From contig CM018695.1 in assembly GCA_009363875.1 (NCBI GenBank), positions 61,871,433 to 61,935,432 of the forward strand: DNA of 64,000 nt, given 5' to 3'. This DNA comes from Mikania micrantha. Taxonomy: Eukaryota > Streptophyta > Magnoliopsida > Asterales > Asteraceae. Both the position numbers and the translations under genes were made by a program. The notes beneath the pieces were generated by a model, which did not search any database, was not told the origin of the DNA, and saw only the letters and a list, made by a program, of their open reading frames with translations. This document shows, in pieces, positions 35,416 to 47,549 of this stretch (positions within the stretch are counted from its first letter, which is position 1; each line of letters opens with the position of its first letter).

Positions 35416-36688
35416 CTTATACAATCATTTTTATAAAATAACTTTCATAACATGCATACCAGCCCAAAATGATAAAACATTTAAAATAGGGCTACAAAGA
35501 ACTCACCTGATATCTTACGGTAGCAAGATTCCTCGTAAACTGATACTAATGGTGTAACTCTGCATTCGTTTACACTTAATACGTCATTTATGATTTAACC
35601 TACTGATTAGATCTTTCTGAACGTTCAATGTCAAAGACATTGTCTTGAAAGTCATCAAATAGTTAATGTTGTTGATTATAATGCTAAAACAGTTCCTGAA
35701 CAGATTAATGGCTTAGAAATGATAAATCCTTATCATTGATTACCCAGATATCATGAAATATCACAACATAGTCTTAGAATAGGTTTAATAACCATGATTA
35801 ACATACTAATCTGACTGTTATCACAAACATCAGATAATCGTTCCAATAAGTATGTTAATGATTGTGATTAGTTTGGAACACTCAGATTTAACCTTTGCAT
35901 TTCAAAGATTAACCAAACTAATCATTTACATCATCATAATCAAATGGATTAATCCATTATAATCATAGTTGTGATTTCATGCAAACCGGGCATTACAACG
36001 GCTCAAAACAAGGATTTAACCGTTAGAACATCGTGTTCTTCATTTCTAATCAATCCTAGCCATTATCTAGGCAATAATCAACAATCCTAACTATCTTATT
36101 ACGTTCAAAATCAAGATCTAATCAATCAAAATCAAACTAGAAGGTTAAAACGAACCGTTACCTGATCTGACGAATTTCTGCGGTTAAAACAGCGATCAGG
36201 ACTTGTATATATGATTCCTGGGATGATCTGGATGTTCAGAGAGCTTTGATTTGAAGATTAGAGGTGTAAGATGGAAGAAATAACGTCTGGAGGTCGAATG
36301 GATGAAAAAAAATACGTTCTGGAGCGTTCTGATCGATTAAGACAACTTTTAGCCGACATAGGACATGGGGCGCATCGCCCCAACTGGGCGTATGGCGCCA
36401 GGCGTAGCGCCCCACGTCACCCTGCGTCATCATTTGAGTTTTAACTTGTTTTCGCGATTCCGGGAGCATACGAACTCCGTTTTGCGCACGGTTTTCGCCC
36501 ACGTTCATCATTTTTCACATACTATCAATCCCCAATAACAAAAGTTGCTAAATCTTTGTGGATTTCAAGCACGACCAAATGTGCTTACATCATAATTGCC
36601 GAATTTTTCGTACGCAATCATCACAGTTTCAACAGTAACCGAAATCTCGTACGTTTATTATTAAATTACTAAATTTTCGGTTGTTACA

Positions 36689-36751
36689 AATCTACCCTCC
36701 TTACAATAGGTTTCGTCCTCGAAACCTGTTACATTTCAAACAAATGTGGGT
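36689..36751 (-). other. E2 polypurine tract, pre-PPT hairpin and pol C-terminus
   Basis: Next to the LTR the sense strand reads GTAAGGAGGGTAGATT, the polypurine tract. At 36709-36726 GGTTTCG-TCCT-CGAAACC forms a 7-bp stem. The last three pol codons and stop lie at 36736-36751, cut off from the rest of pol by E3. TGGGT at 36747-36751 is the left E3 target duplication. Confidence 0.75.
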
Positions 36752-38789
36752 TGTCACACCCCGGGCTCTCGGCGGCCCGGGCGCTGCGACCCGAATTGGT
36801 TTCATGGATATGTCTCGGTCAGAGTTTATTATTCTTTTTAATCAGCGGAAGCGTTGTTTCATTAATTCATAATTTTGTAAATAATTCACATGCATAGATG
36901 TGAAAACCATATGTTTCATGATTTATAAAAAGTTCATACGCATAGGTATGAAAACCCTCACTGTCACTTTTTGTAAAACATACTCATAGGTATGAAAAAC
37001 CACATTTCGTTATTTGTAATTAACTTTTCAGGATTTTATAAAATTTCATACGCATAGGTATGAATATCATCATTTCATATTATTGTAAACCGGATTTTCA
37101 CAAACTCACAATTTCGAATCATTTTATAGTATCCGGTTTATACATGACTTGGAGGCATAGCTCCAATAGCTCCATGGTCTCACCACAAGATCCTATTCAA
37201 GGCATCATAGGCCAAGAATCTCTAATCTTGCTTTTCTTTTACATTTTATTATTACCTGAAAAGTTTTTGAAAATAAAACGTCAACATAATGTTGGTGAAT
37301 ACAAATAACAGACTCGATATGTAAACATAGCATGTTCGGTCCTTTAACCATAATTATTATTGGCCATACTACACATTTAGCAGGTTATTTCACTGATCGA
37401 TACAACTACTGCATACACTGGTTTATAACTGTCACTGGTTAGGAACTACAGCGCAGCGCGTCTTACGTTTTGTTCCCTCCAGCCCACAGCTGGTCACTGG
37501 TTAGGTTGCCTGCGGAGTACGTCTTATGTTTAACCTTCCAGCCCACCTGTACCAGCCACATATGGGAATTTCACCCATACGCGGATACGATTTGCAAATC
37601 ATACGTATACTAATAGCCTAAATGCTGGTCTAATAGTATCCCTTTATGCGTCAAAGTTTAAACATACATGCTCATAAAATTCATTTATAATTTAAAAACA
37701 AGTTAGATGTATTCACCTGAATTTTTGGTTGACTGAGTAACAGCTCAGATCTTCTCAATATGAATTTGGGCATCGTTTCTGCTTAATCTATCCTTATAAC
37801 TATTTGCAAGGATGATTCCTGATGCGTTTATTTTTCTGATCCTAAAGAGATCATAAATTCAACATACTATTTTATATATTGAGGTCGGATCTTAACCCTA
37901 ACCTTATAATATATAAAAGCTTAAATTTATGAGTTAAATTGAAAGATTGAAGTAAATACGTACTGATCTCTTAAGCTTGAGAGATTATAGAAAATTTCAC
38001 GAAGAAATTTGATTCTCCATTTGGTCGACTTATTTCTGCTGCATCTTTACGAATTGTTCTTCACGAATGAAATTACTTCAATGTATCGATTTATTTTATT
38101 TGTGAGTTTAAGTCTTCCTAAAGAAGATTTTATGAGCTTATCCATATTTCCCATATTTGGCTTACTCACTACACACGTGCACACCTTTCCTTTTTTTTTT
38201 TCTTTTTTTTTTCAATTATTATTATATTATTATAATTAATTAAATTCAAATTTCGTTTTTCACTTATAACTTTTAAACTATCGCGTTTTATAAAATTATA
38301 AATATATGGTTACAACCTGCTCATTTTTCTTTACATTTTGACCTAAGTTTCGTTAAAAACGGAGAAAGTTTAATTATAATATATTTTATTAATTTTAGGT
38401 GGTCCCCTATAATATCAACTAACCAACTATGTATGTCAAAAATTTGTAACAATTATTTTAATCGTTACCTACTAGTACGTAAGTGTCACACACGTATATA
38501 TAATAACTAGATATTTAAAATTATAATATTTAACAATATATTTTTATAAAATAAATATACATGTGTTACACCATAGTTATTCGTTTAAACGAACGCTTCA
38601 AATCTTAAACGATCTTTTTTAATATTAATTTTTCGAATAATCATATTTTATAAGTTAATTATAACTATCTTGAATATTTACACGAGACCTTATAATTCAA
38701 TTGACCGTGTTATTATTGTATTTTTAAATAATAACATTTTAATTATAAATAAAAGTAGTTAATTTATATCCTCAAAACGGGACGTTACA
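36752..38789 (-). repeat. E3 3' LTR
   Basis: 2038 bp. It contains five hairpins with loop NCATAG (36885-37166), the shared leader hairpin at 37282-37294, and two roughly 62-bp units at about 37430-37560. A long T run interrupted by one C lies near 38190 and accounts for the length difference from the other LTR. Confidence 0.95.
36885..37166 (-). other. Five hairpins with one conserved hexaloop in E3 LTR
   Basis: TTCACAT-GCATAG-ATGTGAA (36885-36904), TTCATAC-GCATAG-GTATGAA (36933-36952 and 37045-37064), CATAC-TCATAG-GTATG (36979-36994) and TTGGAG-GCATAG-CTCCAA (37149-37166) all form perfect stems. The loop is constant while the stem sequence changes with compensation. Repeated in the other LTR at an offset of 5631. 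Confidence 0.75.
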
Positions 38790-38827
38790 TCCTCCCCACC
38801 TTTGTTTTAATCTCGTCCTCGAGATTA
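38790..38827 (-). other. E3 polypurine tract and pre-PPT hairpin
   Basis: Sense AAACAAAGGTGGGGAGGA abuts the LTR. TAATCTCG-TCCT-CGAGATTA at 38808-38827 forms an 8-bp stem, matching in loop but not in stem sequence those of E2 and E4. Confidence 0.75.
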
Positions 38828-41800
38828 TTGAAACATGTTCATTATTTATTCTTTTTCTTTATTTTCATCTTCATACGTGTGTCTTTGCGCGTCTTTAATC
38901 TGAATTATCAAGTTAACTTGTAATTAAATCCTTAGAGCACATACTCGTTTTGAGTTCTATGCCTCCTTTCGGCTTAAGGCATCTACTATCATATTCGTAT
39001 TTCTTTAGGGATAATGAAATTCACATTCATAGTCATTTCATGTCTCCATCCTATTTTGTTGTCGCATATTAAATTTTTTTATGCTTTGAATTCAAAATTT
39101 GTTATAATTGTGTACACTGTCCCTTACAGCATGATTCACATGTAATGCAAATTATCGTTCCGTGTGCACCTGCAACGGTAATTTACCTTGCATGATTAAC
39201 CTACTTCATGAACGTGGCACACAAATGAGTTAATTTAGATTTTTTTTTTTATATATAACGAATACTTGTCGTATCAAAATTGTTGTAGTTTGCAAGATTC
39301 TTGGTTTAACTAATTTCAATCAAGTAGATTGAAAAAGTTAATCTTGTCAAAACCGTAAACCTTGACTCGTTTGGCATTTTCGGGAAAATAGGTTAGTTTT
39401 CCTATTCGAATGATGTTCGAAGTGACAAACTTTAACCCACCGAGTTATTACAAGTCCGTCACATACTTTTAACCAAAGATAAATTTTTGAACTCTTATGG
39501 TTAGTCTAAACTATGAAATTAACTCAGTAAAGATAATGTATCCATAAATTCAATGCAAAGATAACGACGCTTAATTCCAAATTATGACTTGCATAATTCT
39601 TTTCATGAGTTTTTAGTTGACGTGAAACACAAGCAATCACTTTGCTTTGTTGCATCAATACGCATCCTGATCCTAATTGAGAAGCATTACAATAAATAGC
39701 AAACTCTTCAACACTTTTATGAAATGCTAGGATCGGAGCTGAGTCAACTCATCTTGAAGAATTTTAAAAGATTAATATTTCTTAGGAACCCATTCAGATT
39801 TTTCTGATTTTCTAGTCAATAAGGAGATTGTAACGACTATTCGAAAGAAATTTTAATGAAATCGATGATAATAATCGATTAAGCCTATATAACTTCGTAC
39901 TTTCGTAAATAACATGGGGTTCTCCTATTTGGGTATAACCTCTATTTTTGATAGATATACTTGAATATCCTGAGAACTAATAACATGCCCCAAAAGTTGT
40001 ACCTATGTGAGCCAGAACTCACATTTAAAGAATTTAACATACAATTTCTTATGTCGTAGTAGTTCAAGTATGGCTCTAAGATGTTTAGCATTATCCTCCT
40101 GTGTTTTTGAATAATAAGAATATCATCAATGAACACAATGATGAATTTATCCAGATAAGGTTTGCATATCTGATTCATCATGTCTATAAAGTCAGCTAGA
40201 GCATTGGTAAGTCTAAAAGGCATAACAGTGAACTCATAATGCCATACCTATTACAAAATGCACTTTTAGGAATATCTTCTTCCTGAAACTCCAATTGATG
40301 ATATCCCAATTAAAGATTGATTTTTTTTTTTAAAAATGACAAGCACCTTAAAGTTGTTCAAATAAATCGTCAATATATGAGAGTGGATACTTGTTCTTGA
40401 TAGTCACCTTCTTTAGTTCCCTATAGTCAATGGACATCCGCATCGACCCATTTTTCTTCTTAACGAATAATATTGAAGCTCCTTAAGGTGATGAACTAGG
40501 TTTAATAAAACATTTTTTTTTCCCAATAACTTGTCTAATTGTTTCTTAAGCCCTTTCATCTCCATTGGTGTCAACCTAAGTAGATTTGGAAATTGGAGTC
40601 ATACCTGGTACCAGATTGATATTGAATTCTATTTCTCAATCTGATGGTAAACCAGACAATTCATCTGGAAACACGTCAGTATAATAAACTACAATCAGTA
40701 CTTCTTCTAATTTCTTCTTTTCTTAATTATCAATAGTAATTGAGATTAGGTAAGCTAAACAAACTTGGGTTTAAACACTTAGTTGCTTTGATCATAGAAA
40801 TGATTCTGACAAAATTCGTTCACTTATCTCCCTTGATGAGCAATTTTCTTCCCGTTGGAACACTAATTTCAATTAATTTGCTATCGCATAAGATACAAGC
40901 CTGGTTTGTAGCTAATCAATTCAATCTGATTACCGCATCAAAACCGACTAACGTCATTGGTAAGAATTTCACAGATATATTGTGCTTAAAGAGTGTGATC
41001 TTATAATTTACTAGAACCTCATTTATCTTAAATAGATCACCATTAGCGGTTTCTAGCAGATAAGGTTTATCTAGTTTCACTAGTGGTTCTTTTAGAAGCT
41101 TACAAAATTCATAATCAATAACACTTTGGTTTGCTCCTAAATCCAACAAATTTTTTTTTTCACAAACATCATTGATACGAAACGTACCGGTGATGACATC
41201 TGGCATATATACAACTTCCTTAGCATTAATAGCAAAATCTCTAATTGTCTTCTTTACATTTTGATTAGATTTTTCTCCTGAACCACCAGCACCGCTAGTT
41301 CCACTCGCTTTATTCAATTTAGGGCACTCATATGGGTTGTGTCCCTATTTATTGTCTTTGAAGCACTTCACCATTTTCTTTCTTTGGTATTCATTCATTG
41401 AATTGACCCGCCAATTACATAGCTGAATCGATGACCTAAGGCATCATCGCCCTAATTATATTACGAATTTCACTTTTACCAGTCTCTAGATATAGTGACT
41501 GAAAGTGTTTGATTCTGGTGTCACAAGACATGGCACCAATCAAGCATATTCAAAGTATTTAGAAGTGTATTCCTGATACCTAGCACCGACCATGTGATGG
41601 CTCAGGAATTTCCACTCAATCTCTTCTTTTTCATTCATTAGGCAAAATTTTCGACGAAAACTTTCACGAGTCATAGTGTATACTTGGTTTCTACCTTTGG
41701 TATGAATAGTGAAATTCCACCATTCTAAAGCTACATCTTTAAATGAAATTCAAAGTATATACAATCATATCTTCATCTGTACATTCGCTGATAGCAAGTA

Positions 41801-42367
41801 CAGCTTCAATCTTTTCAATCCATCTTAATGCTACGACAGCTCCTTTCGTTCAAGTGAACTTAGGAGGTTTACAACATTGTAATGTTTTATACTAACATTC
41901 ATTAGTTTCGGATTGCTTCGAACTAGAAGCTTCTTAATTTTCATTGTTCCTTAAGGATGCATCATTTTCTTTTGTTATTGTTTTCGTGAGATTCGAATTT
42001 TCAGTTATTTTTAGCGATTATTGACAGAATCACATCTTTTACTCATTATACAATTATCCATTGTATCTCAGTATTCTGAGTCACGGTTTAATCAATATCT
42101 CCATGTGCGTTCTCTTTCATCCACGTTTTTTTTTGGTTCGCTATTATTTAAATTTCAGGACATTGTCTATCAAATATAATATTTGACAAAGTCTTAAAAA
42201 TAATTCATCATAATTAGCTCATAGGCTATCAGCAAGATTCACACTATTATTTCAATCATTCTTAGTATATCAATAATATTATTCTACCTATACCTTCGAT
42301 AGGCACTTATCTCAATTCGGTTAAAGCTTAGATACTATTAACAGTACCTATTTCGCTAAAACCAGGA
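38828..42367 (-). pseudogene. E3 internal region, decayed gag-RT without integrase
   Basis: Minus-strand fragments are recognisable: RNase H start near 39600-39700, RT near 39942-40520 (PFRLTNA, FIIVFIDDIL), protease at 40916-41317 (VITGTFRIN, LLDLGANQSV, where the usual protease Asp-Ser/Thr-Gly is altered), and a broken zinc knuckle near 41330-41370. Gag-like sequence continues to about 41950. Frameshifts and stops are frequent. Between the RNase H fragment and the polypurine tract no integrase was seen; that stretch is AT-rich. Confidence 0.8.
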
Positions 42368-42379
42368 GCTCTGATACCA
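42368..42379 (-). other. E3 primer binding site (initiator Met tRNA type)
   Basis: On the minus strand TGGTATCAGAGC lies 3 nt from the 5' LTR edge. This is the standard plant initiator-Met primer site. Confidence 0.9.
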
Positions 42380-42382
42380 ACC

Positions 42383-44418
42383 TGTCACACCCCGGGCTCT
42401 CGGCGGCCCGGGCGCTGCGACCCGAATTGGTTTCATGGATATGTCTCGGTCAGAGTTTATTATTCTTTTTAATCAGCGGAAGCGTTGTTTCATTAATTCA
42501 TAATTTTGTAAATAATTCACATGCATAGATGTGAAAACCATATGTTTCATGATTTATAAAAAGTTCATACGCATAGGTATGAAAACCCTCACTGTCACTT
42601 TTTGTAAAACATACTCATAGGTATGAAAAACCACATTTCGTTATTTGTAATTAACTTTTCAGGATTTTATAAAATTTCATACGCATAGGTATGAATATCA
42701 TCATTTCATATTATTGTAAACCGGATTTTCACAAACTCACAATTTCGAATCATTTTATAGTATCCGGTTTATACATGACTTGGAGGCATAGCTCCAATAG
42801 CTCCATGGTCTCACCACAAGATCCTATTCAAGGCATCATAGGCCAAGAATCTCTAATCTTGCTTTTCTTTTACATTTTATTATTACCTGAAAAGTTTTTG
42901 AAAATAAAACGTCAACATAATGTTGGTGAATACAAATAACAGACTCGATATGTAAACATAGCATGTTCGGTCCTTTAACCATAATTATTATTGGCCATAC
43001 TACACATTTAGCAGGTTATTTCACTGATCGATACAACTACTGCATACACTGGTTTATAACTGTCACTGGTTAGGAACTACAGCGCAGCGCGTCTTACGTT
43101 TTGTTCCCTCCAGCCCACAGCTGGTCACTGGTTAGGTTGCCTGCGGAGTACGTCTTATGTTTAACCTTCCAGCCCACCTGTACCAGCCACATATGGGAAT
43201 TTCACCCATACGCGGATACGATTTGCAAATCATACGTATACTAATAGCCTAAATGCTGGTCTAATAGTATCCCTTTATGCGTCAAAGTTTAAACATACAT
43301 GCTCATAAAATTCATTTATAATTTAAAAACAAGTTAGATGTATTCACCTGAATTTTTGGTTGACTGAGTAACAGCTCAGATCTTCTCAATATGAATTTGG
43401 GCATCGTTTCTGCTTAATCTATCCTTATAACTATTTGCAAGGATGATTCCTGATGCGTTTATTTTTCTGATCCTAAAGAGATCATAAATTCAACATACTA
43501 TTTTATATATTGAGGTCGGATCTTAACCCTAACCTTATAATATATAAAAGCTTAAATTTATGAGTTAAATTGAAAGATTGAAGTAAATACGTACTGATCT
43601 CTTAAGCTTGAGAGATTATAGAAAATTTCACGAAGAAATTTGATTCTCCATTTGGTCGACTTATTTCTGCTGCATCTTTACGAATTGTTCTTCACGAATG
43701 AAATTACTTCAATGTATCGATTTATTTTATTTGTGAGTTTAAGTCTTCCTAAAGAAGATTTTATGAGCTTATCCATATTTCCCATATTTGGCTTACTCAC
43801 TACACACGTGCACACCTTTCCTTTTTTTTTCTTTTTTTTTTCAATTATTATTATATTATTATAATTAATTAAATTCAAATTTCGTTTTTCACTTATAACT
43901 TTTAAACTATCGCGTTTTATAAAATTATAAATATATGGTTACAACCTGCTCATTTTTCTTTACATTTTGACCTAAGTTTCGTTAAAAACGGAGAAAGTTT
44001 AATTATAATATATTTTATTAATTTTAGGTGGTCCCCTATAATATCAACTAACCAACTATGTATGTCAAAAATTTGTAACAATTATTTTAATCGTTACCTA
44101 CTAGTACGTAAGTGTCACACACGTATATATAATAACTAGATATTTAAAATTATAATATTTAACAATATATTTTTATAAAATAAATATACATGTGTTACAC
44201 CATAGTTATTCGTTTAAACGAACGCTTCAAATCTTAAACGATCATTTTTAATATTAATTTTTCGAATAATCATATTTTATAAGTTAATTATAACTATCTT
44301 GAATATTTACACGAGACCTTATAATTCAATTGACCGTGTTATTATTGTATTTTTAAATAATAACATTTTAATTATAAATAAAAGTAGTTAATTTATATCC
44401 TCAAAACGGGACGTTACA
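42383..44418 (-). repeat. E3 5' LTR
   Basis: 2036 bp, nearly identical to 36752-38789. One substitution was noted (A at about 44245 against T in the other copy), plus two fewer T in the T run. Confidence 0.95.
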
Positions 44419-47400
44419 TGGGTAGAGTCGTTTCATCTCGTCTTCAGTCTCCCATGTCGCCTCGGATCCTTTTCGGTGTTTCCATTGAACCTTAACTTGC
44501 CTAATCATCTTGTTACGTAACTGTTTCTTTTTCGTATCAACAATTGCAACTGGTTCTTCTATGTAATTCAACTTTTCATCAATTTCAATATCATTTAAAG
44601 GCACATATGCTACATCATCCGCTAGACATTTTCTCAGATGTGAAACGTGAAATGTCGGATGAATTCCACTTAGTTCATCTGGAAGATCTAACCGGTAAGC
44701 TACCTTACCAGCCCGTGCCATTATTTGAAAAGGTCCAATAAATCTCGGACTTAGCTTTCCTCTTTTCCTGAATCGAATAATTCCCTTCCATGGTGAAACT
44801 TTTAACAATACTTGGTCTCCTACTTCAAACTCTATTGGTCTCCGTCGTTTATCGGCATAGGACTTTTGTCGATCTTGTGCAGCTTTCATTCGCGCTTTAA
44901 CTAGTTGAAGCTTTTCTGTCAAATCTAACACTGCAGCTTTACTTCCCACTTCTTTCTGTCCTACACCTCCCCAACATACCGGTGTCCTACAACGCCGTCC
45001 GTACAATGCCTCATATGGTGGCATTCCAATACTAGCATGGTAGCTATTGTTGTACGAGAATTCCACCAATGGTAAATGATCATCCCAACTACCACCAAAA
45101 TCAATAATACAAGCTCTGAGCATATCTTCTAAGGTTTGGATAGTCCTTTCAGACTGTCCATCGGTCTGAGGATGATACGCAGTGCTAATATTGAGTCTTG
45201 TACCCATTGATTCATGAAACTGTTTCCAGAATCTTGAAATGAACCGTGTGTCACGATCTGACACTATAGAAACTGGAACTCCATGTCTTGTAATTATTTC
45301 TTTCACAAATAGTTCAGACAGTTTCTCCGACGTATAAGTCTCCCGTATAGGCAAGAAATGAGCACTTTTCGTTAACCGGTCTACAATCACCCAAATTGTA
45401 TCATGACGTTTCATCGTAAGAGGCAACTTAGTTATAAAATCCATGGTGATGTGTTCCCATTTCCATTCCGGGACTTCTAAAGGTTGCACATAACCATAGG
45501 GTTTCTGATGTTCAGCTTTCACTTGTGCACATGTCAAACATTTGTTTACATACTGCATTACATTAAACTTCATACCTGGCCACCAATAATCCTTTCGAAG
45601 GTCTTGATACATTTTCGTTGCACCAGGATGAATAGAGTAGCGTGACTTATGTGCTTCGTCTAGAATCCTTGACCTGATGTCCCCATTTCGTGGAACCCAC
45701 ATTCGACCAAATCGAATCTTAATACCAAATTCATTTTCTTCTAGATTCTTGACTTGACCAAAGATTCTTTCGAATCCAACATTTCCTTCCTTTAGTCCTT
45801 CCTTCTGTGCATCTTTGAGCTCATTCAGAAAGTCAAGTGTTATTACCAAACTGTAAGACTTAACTTGTATAGCAGAGTGTTCTGTCTTACGACTTAATGC
45901 ATCAGCCACCACATTGGCTTTTCCTGGGTGATACAAAATCTCACAGTCATAATCTTTCAGCAGTTCAAGCCATCTTCGTTGTCTCATATTCAAGTCCTTC
46001 TGTTCAAAGAAGTATTTTAAACTTTTGTGATCTGTGTAGATTGTACATTTCACTCCATATAAATAATGCCTCCAAATTTTTAAAGCAAATACCACAGCAG
46101 CCAATTCCAAATCATGTGTTGGATAATTAGCTTCATGGGTTTTCAATTGTCTTGAGGCATATGCTATTACCTTTCCCCTTTGCATAAGTACACAGCCCAA
46201 ACCCAGATAAGACGCATCTGAGTACACCACCATGTCTTCATTACCATCCGGCAGTGTTAAAATAGGAGCTTCGGTTAACCTCTTCTTTAGTTCTTCAAAA
46301 GCTTGGACCTGAGTTGGACCCCAATCATATTTTACATCTTTCCTAGTCAATTTTGTCAACGGTGTAGCAATCCTAGAAAAATCCTGAATAAATCTTCTGT
46401 AATAACCTGCTAATCCAAGAAAGCTACGAACTTCCGTTGGTGTTTTCGGAGGATTCCATTTCATAACTGCTTCTACTTTAGCTGGGTCCACCATTATGCC
46501 TTCTGGACTAATAACATGACCTAAAAATTGTACTTCCCGTAGCCAAAAGGCACATTTAGAGAACTTAGCATAAAGCTTTTCTCTTCTTAGTATTTCAAGA
46601 ACTTCCCGGATATGACACGCATGATCACCTTCACTCCTTGAGTATATTAATATATCGTCAATAAACACAATCACTGATCGGTCTAACATAGGTCTGCACA
46701 CCCGATTCATCAAATCCATAAACGCCGCAGGTGCGTTTGTTAATCCGAAAGACATCACAAGAAACTCATAGTGTCCATAACGTGTGCGAAACGCTGTCTT
46801 TGGAATATCTTGTTCTCTCACCTTTAATTGATGATACCCTGATCTGAGATCTATTTTAGAAAACCAACTTGCCCCTTGCAATTGGTCGAATAAATCATCA
46901 ATCCTTGGTAACGGATACTTATTCTTTATTGTGAGCTTATTCAATTCCCTATAATCAATACACATTCTCATACTTCCATCCTTTTTCTTTACAAACAACA
47001 CTGGCGCACCCCAAGGTGACACACTCGGTCGTATAAAACCTTTGTCTAGAAGGTCTTGTAGTTGGGTCATTAATTCTTTCATCTCTGTTGGAGCCAGACG
47101 GTACGGTGCCTTGGCGACAGGTTGAGCTCCTGGCACAACATCAATTTGGAATTCGATTTCCCGATCAGGTGGAAGTCCTGGCAAATCCTCAGGAAATACA
47201 TCAGGAAAGTTACACACCACGGGTACGTCTTCCAATTCTTTTACCTTAATTTCTTTATCAATAACATAAGCCAGATAAGCCCTACACCCTCGCCTCATAA
47301 ATTCACTCGCCTTAATCATTGAAATGACTTTAGGCGCATTAAACACTTTATCCCCGTAAACCGTTACTGATCTCCCATTGAGAGCTGTTAAGAAAATCAT

Positions 47401-47545
47401 ATTTCGTCGACAGACAATGTTAGCCTCATGTTTGGCCAACCAATCCATTCCCAAAACTACATCAAAACCTCCTAACGTAATCAGAAACAACTTAACAGGG
47501 AATCTATGACCTTCTATATCAATATAACAATCATCATCAATGACC
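44419..47545 (-). pseudogene. E2 pol (RT, RNase H, integrase, chromodomain), frameshifted from gag
   Basis: A frame of over 1000 codons, uninterrupted up to E3, encodes the protease C-terminal part (LGGFDVVLGMDWL), RT (FSKIDLRSGYHQ, VIVFIDDILIYS), RNase H (VVYSDASYLGLGC, LYGVKCTIYTDHKSL), integrase zinc domain (H-H-C-C within HKSRYSIHPG to CLTCAQVK), the core DDE (ITMDFITKLP, VSDRDTRF, TDGQSERTIQTLED), a GPF motif and a chromodomain-like tail. The usual MPFGL of RT reads MSFGL. It is one base out of frame with gag at about 47550. The last three codons are displaced beyond E3. Confidence 0.9.
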
Positions 47546-47549
47546 TCCG

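Larger units (their letters stand above)
34449..36688 (-). repeat. E2 3' LTR
   Basis: 2240 bp. It contains a hairpin array (34712-35415), a 49-bp tandem duplication (about 35038-35135) and a GC-rich hairpin GGGGCG-CAT-CGCCCC near 36366. It differs from the other LTR by one A in the run near 36305. Confidence 0.95.
36752..44418 (-). mobile_element. E3: non-autonomous chromovirus-type LTR element nested in E2
   Basis: LTRs 36752-38789 and 42383-44418 start TGTCACACCCCGGG and end ACGTTACA. The target duplication TGGGT is at 36747-36751 and 44419-44423. The LTRs differ by eye only in a T run and one substitution. The 3.6-kb interior holds a primer site, a polypurine tract and decayed gag, protease, RT and part of RNase H; integrase is absent. 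It must have been mobilised in trans. Confidence 0.93.

Noticed and set aside
36236..36511. 91-codon minus-strand ORF in the E2 LTR (also 51043-51357)
   Set aside because: Its two copies end differently because of a homopolymer length change, and it overlaps GC hairpins; not a gene.
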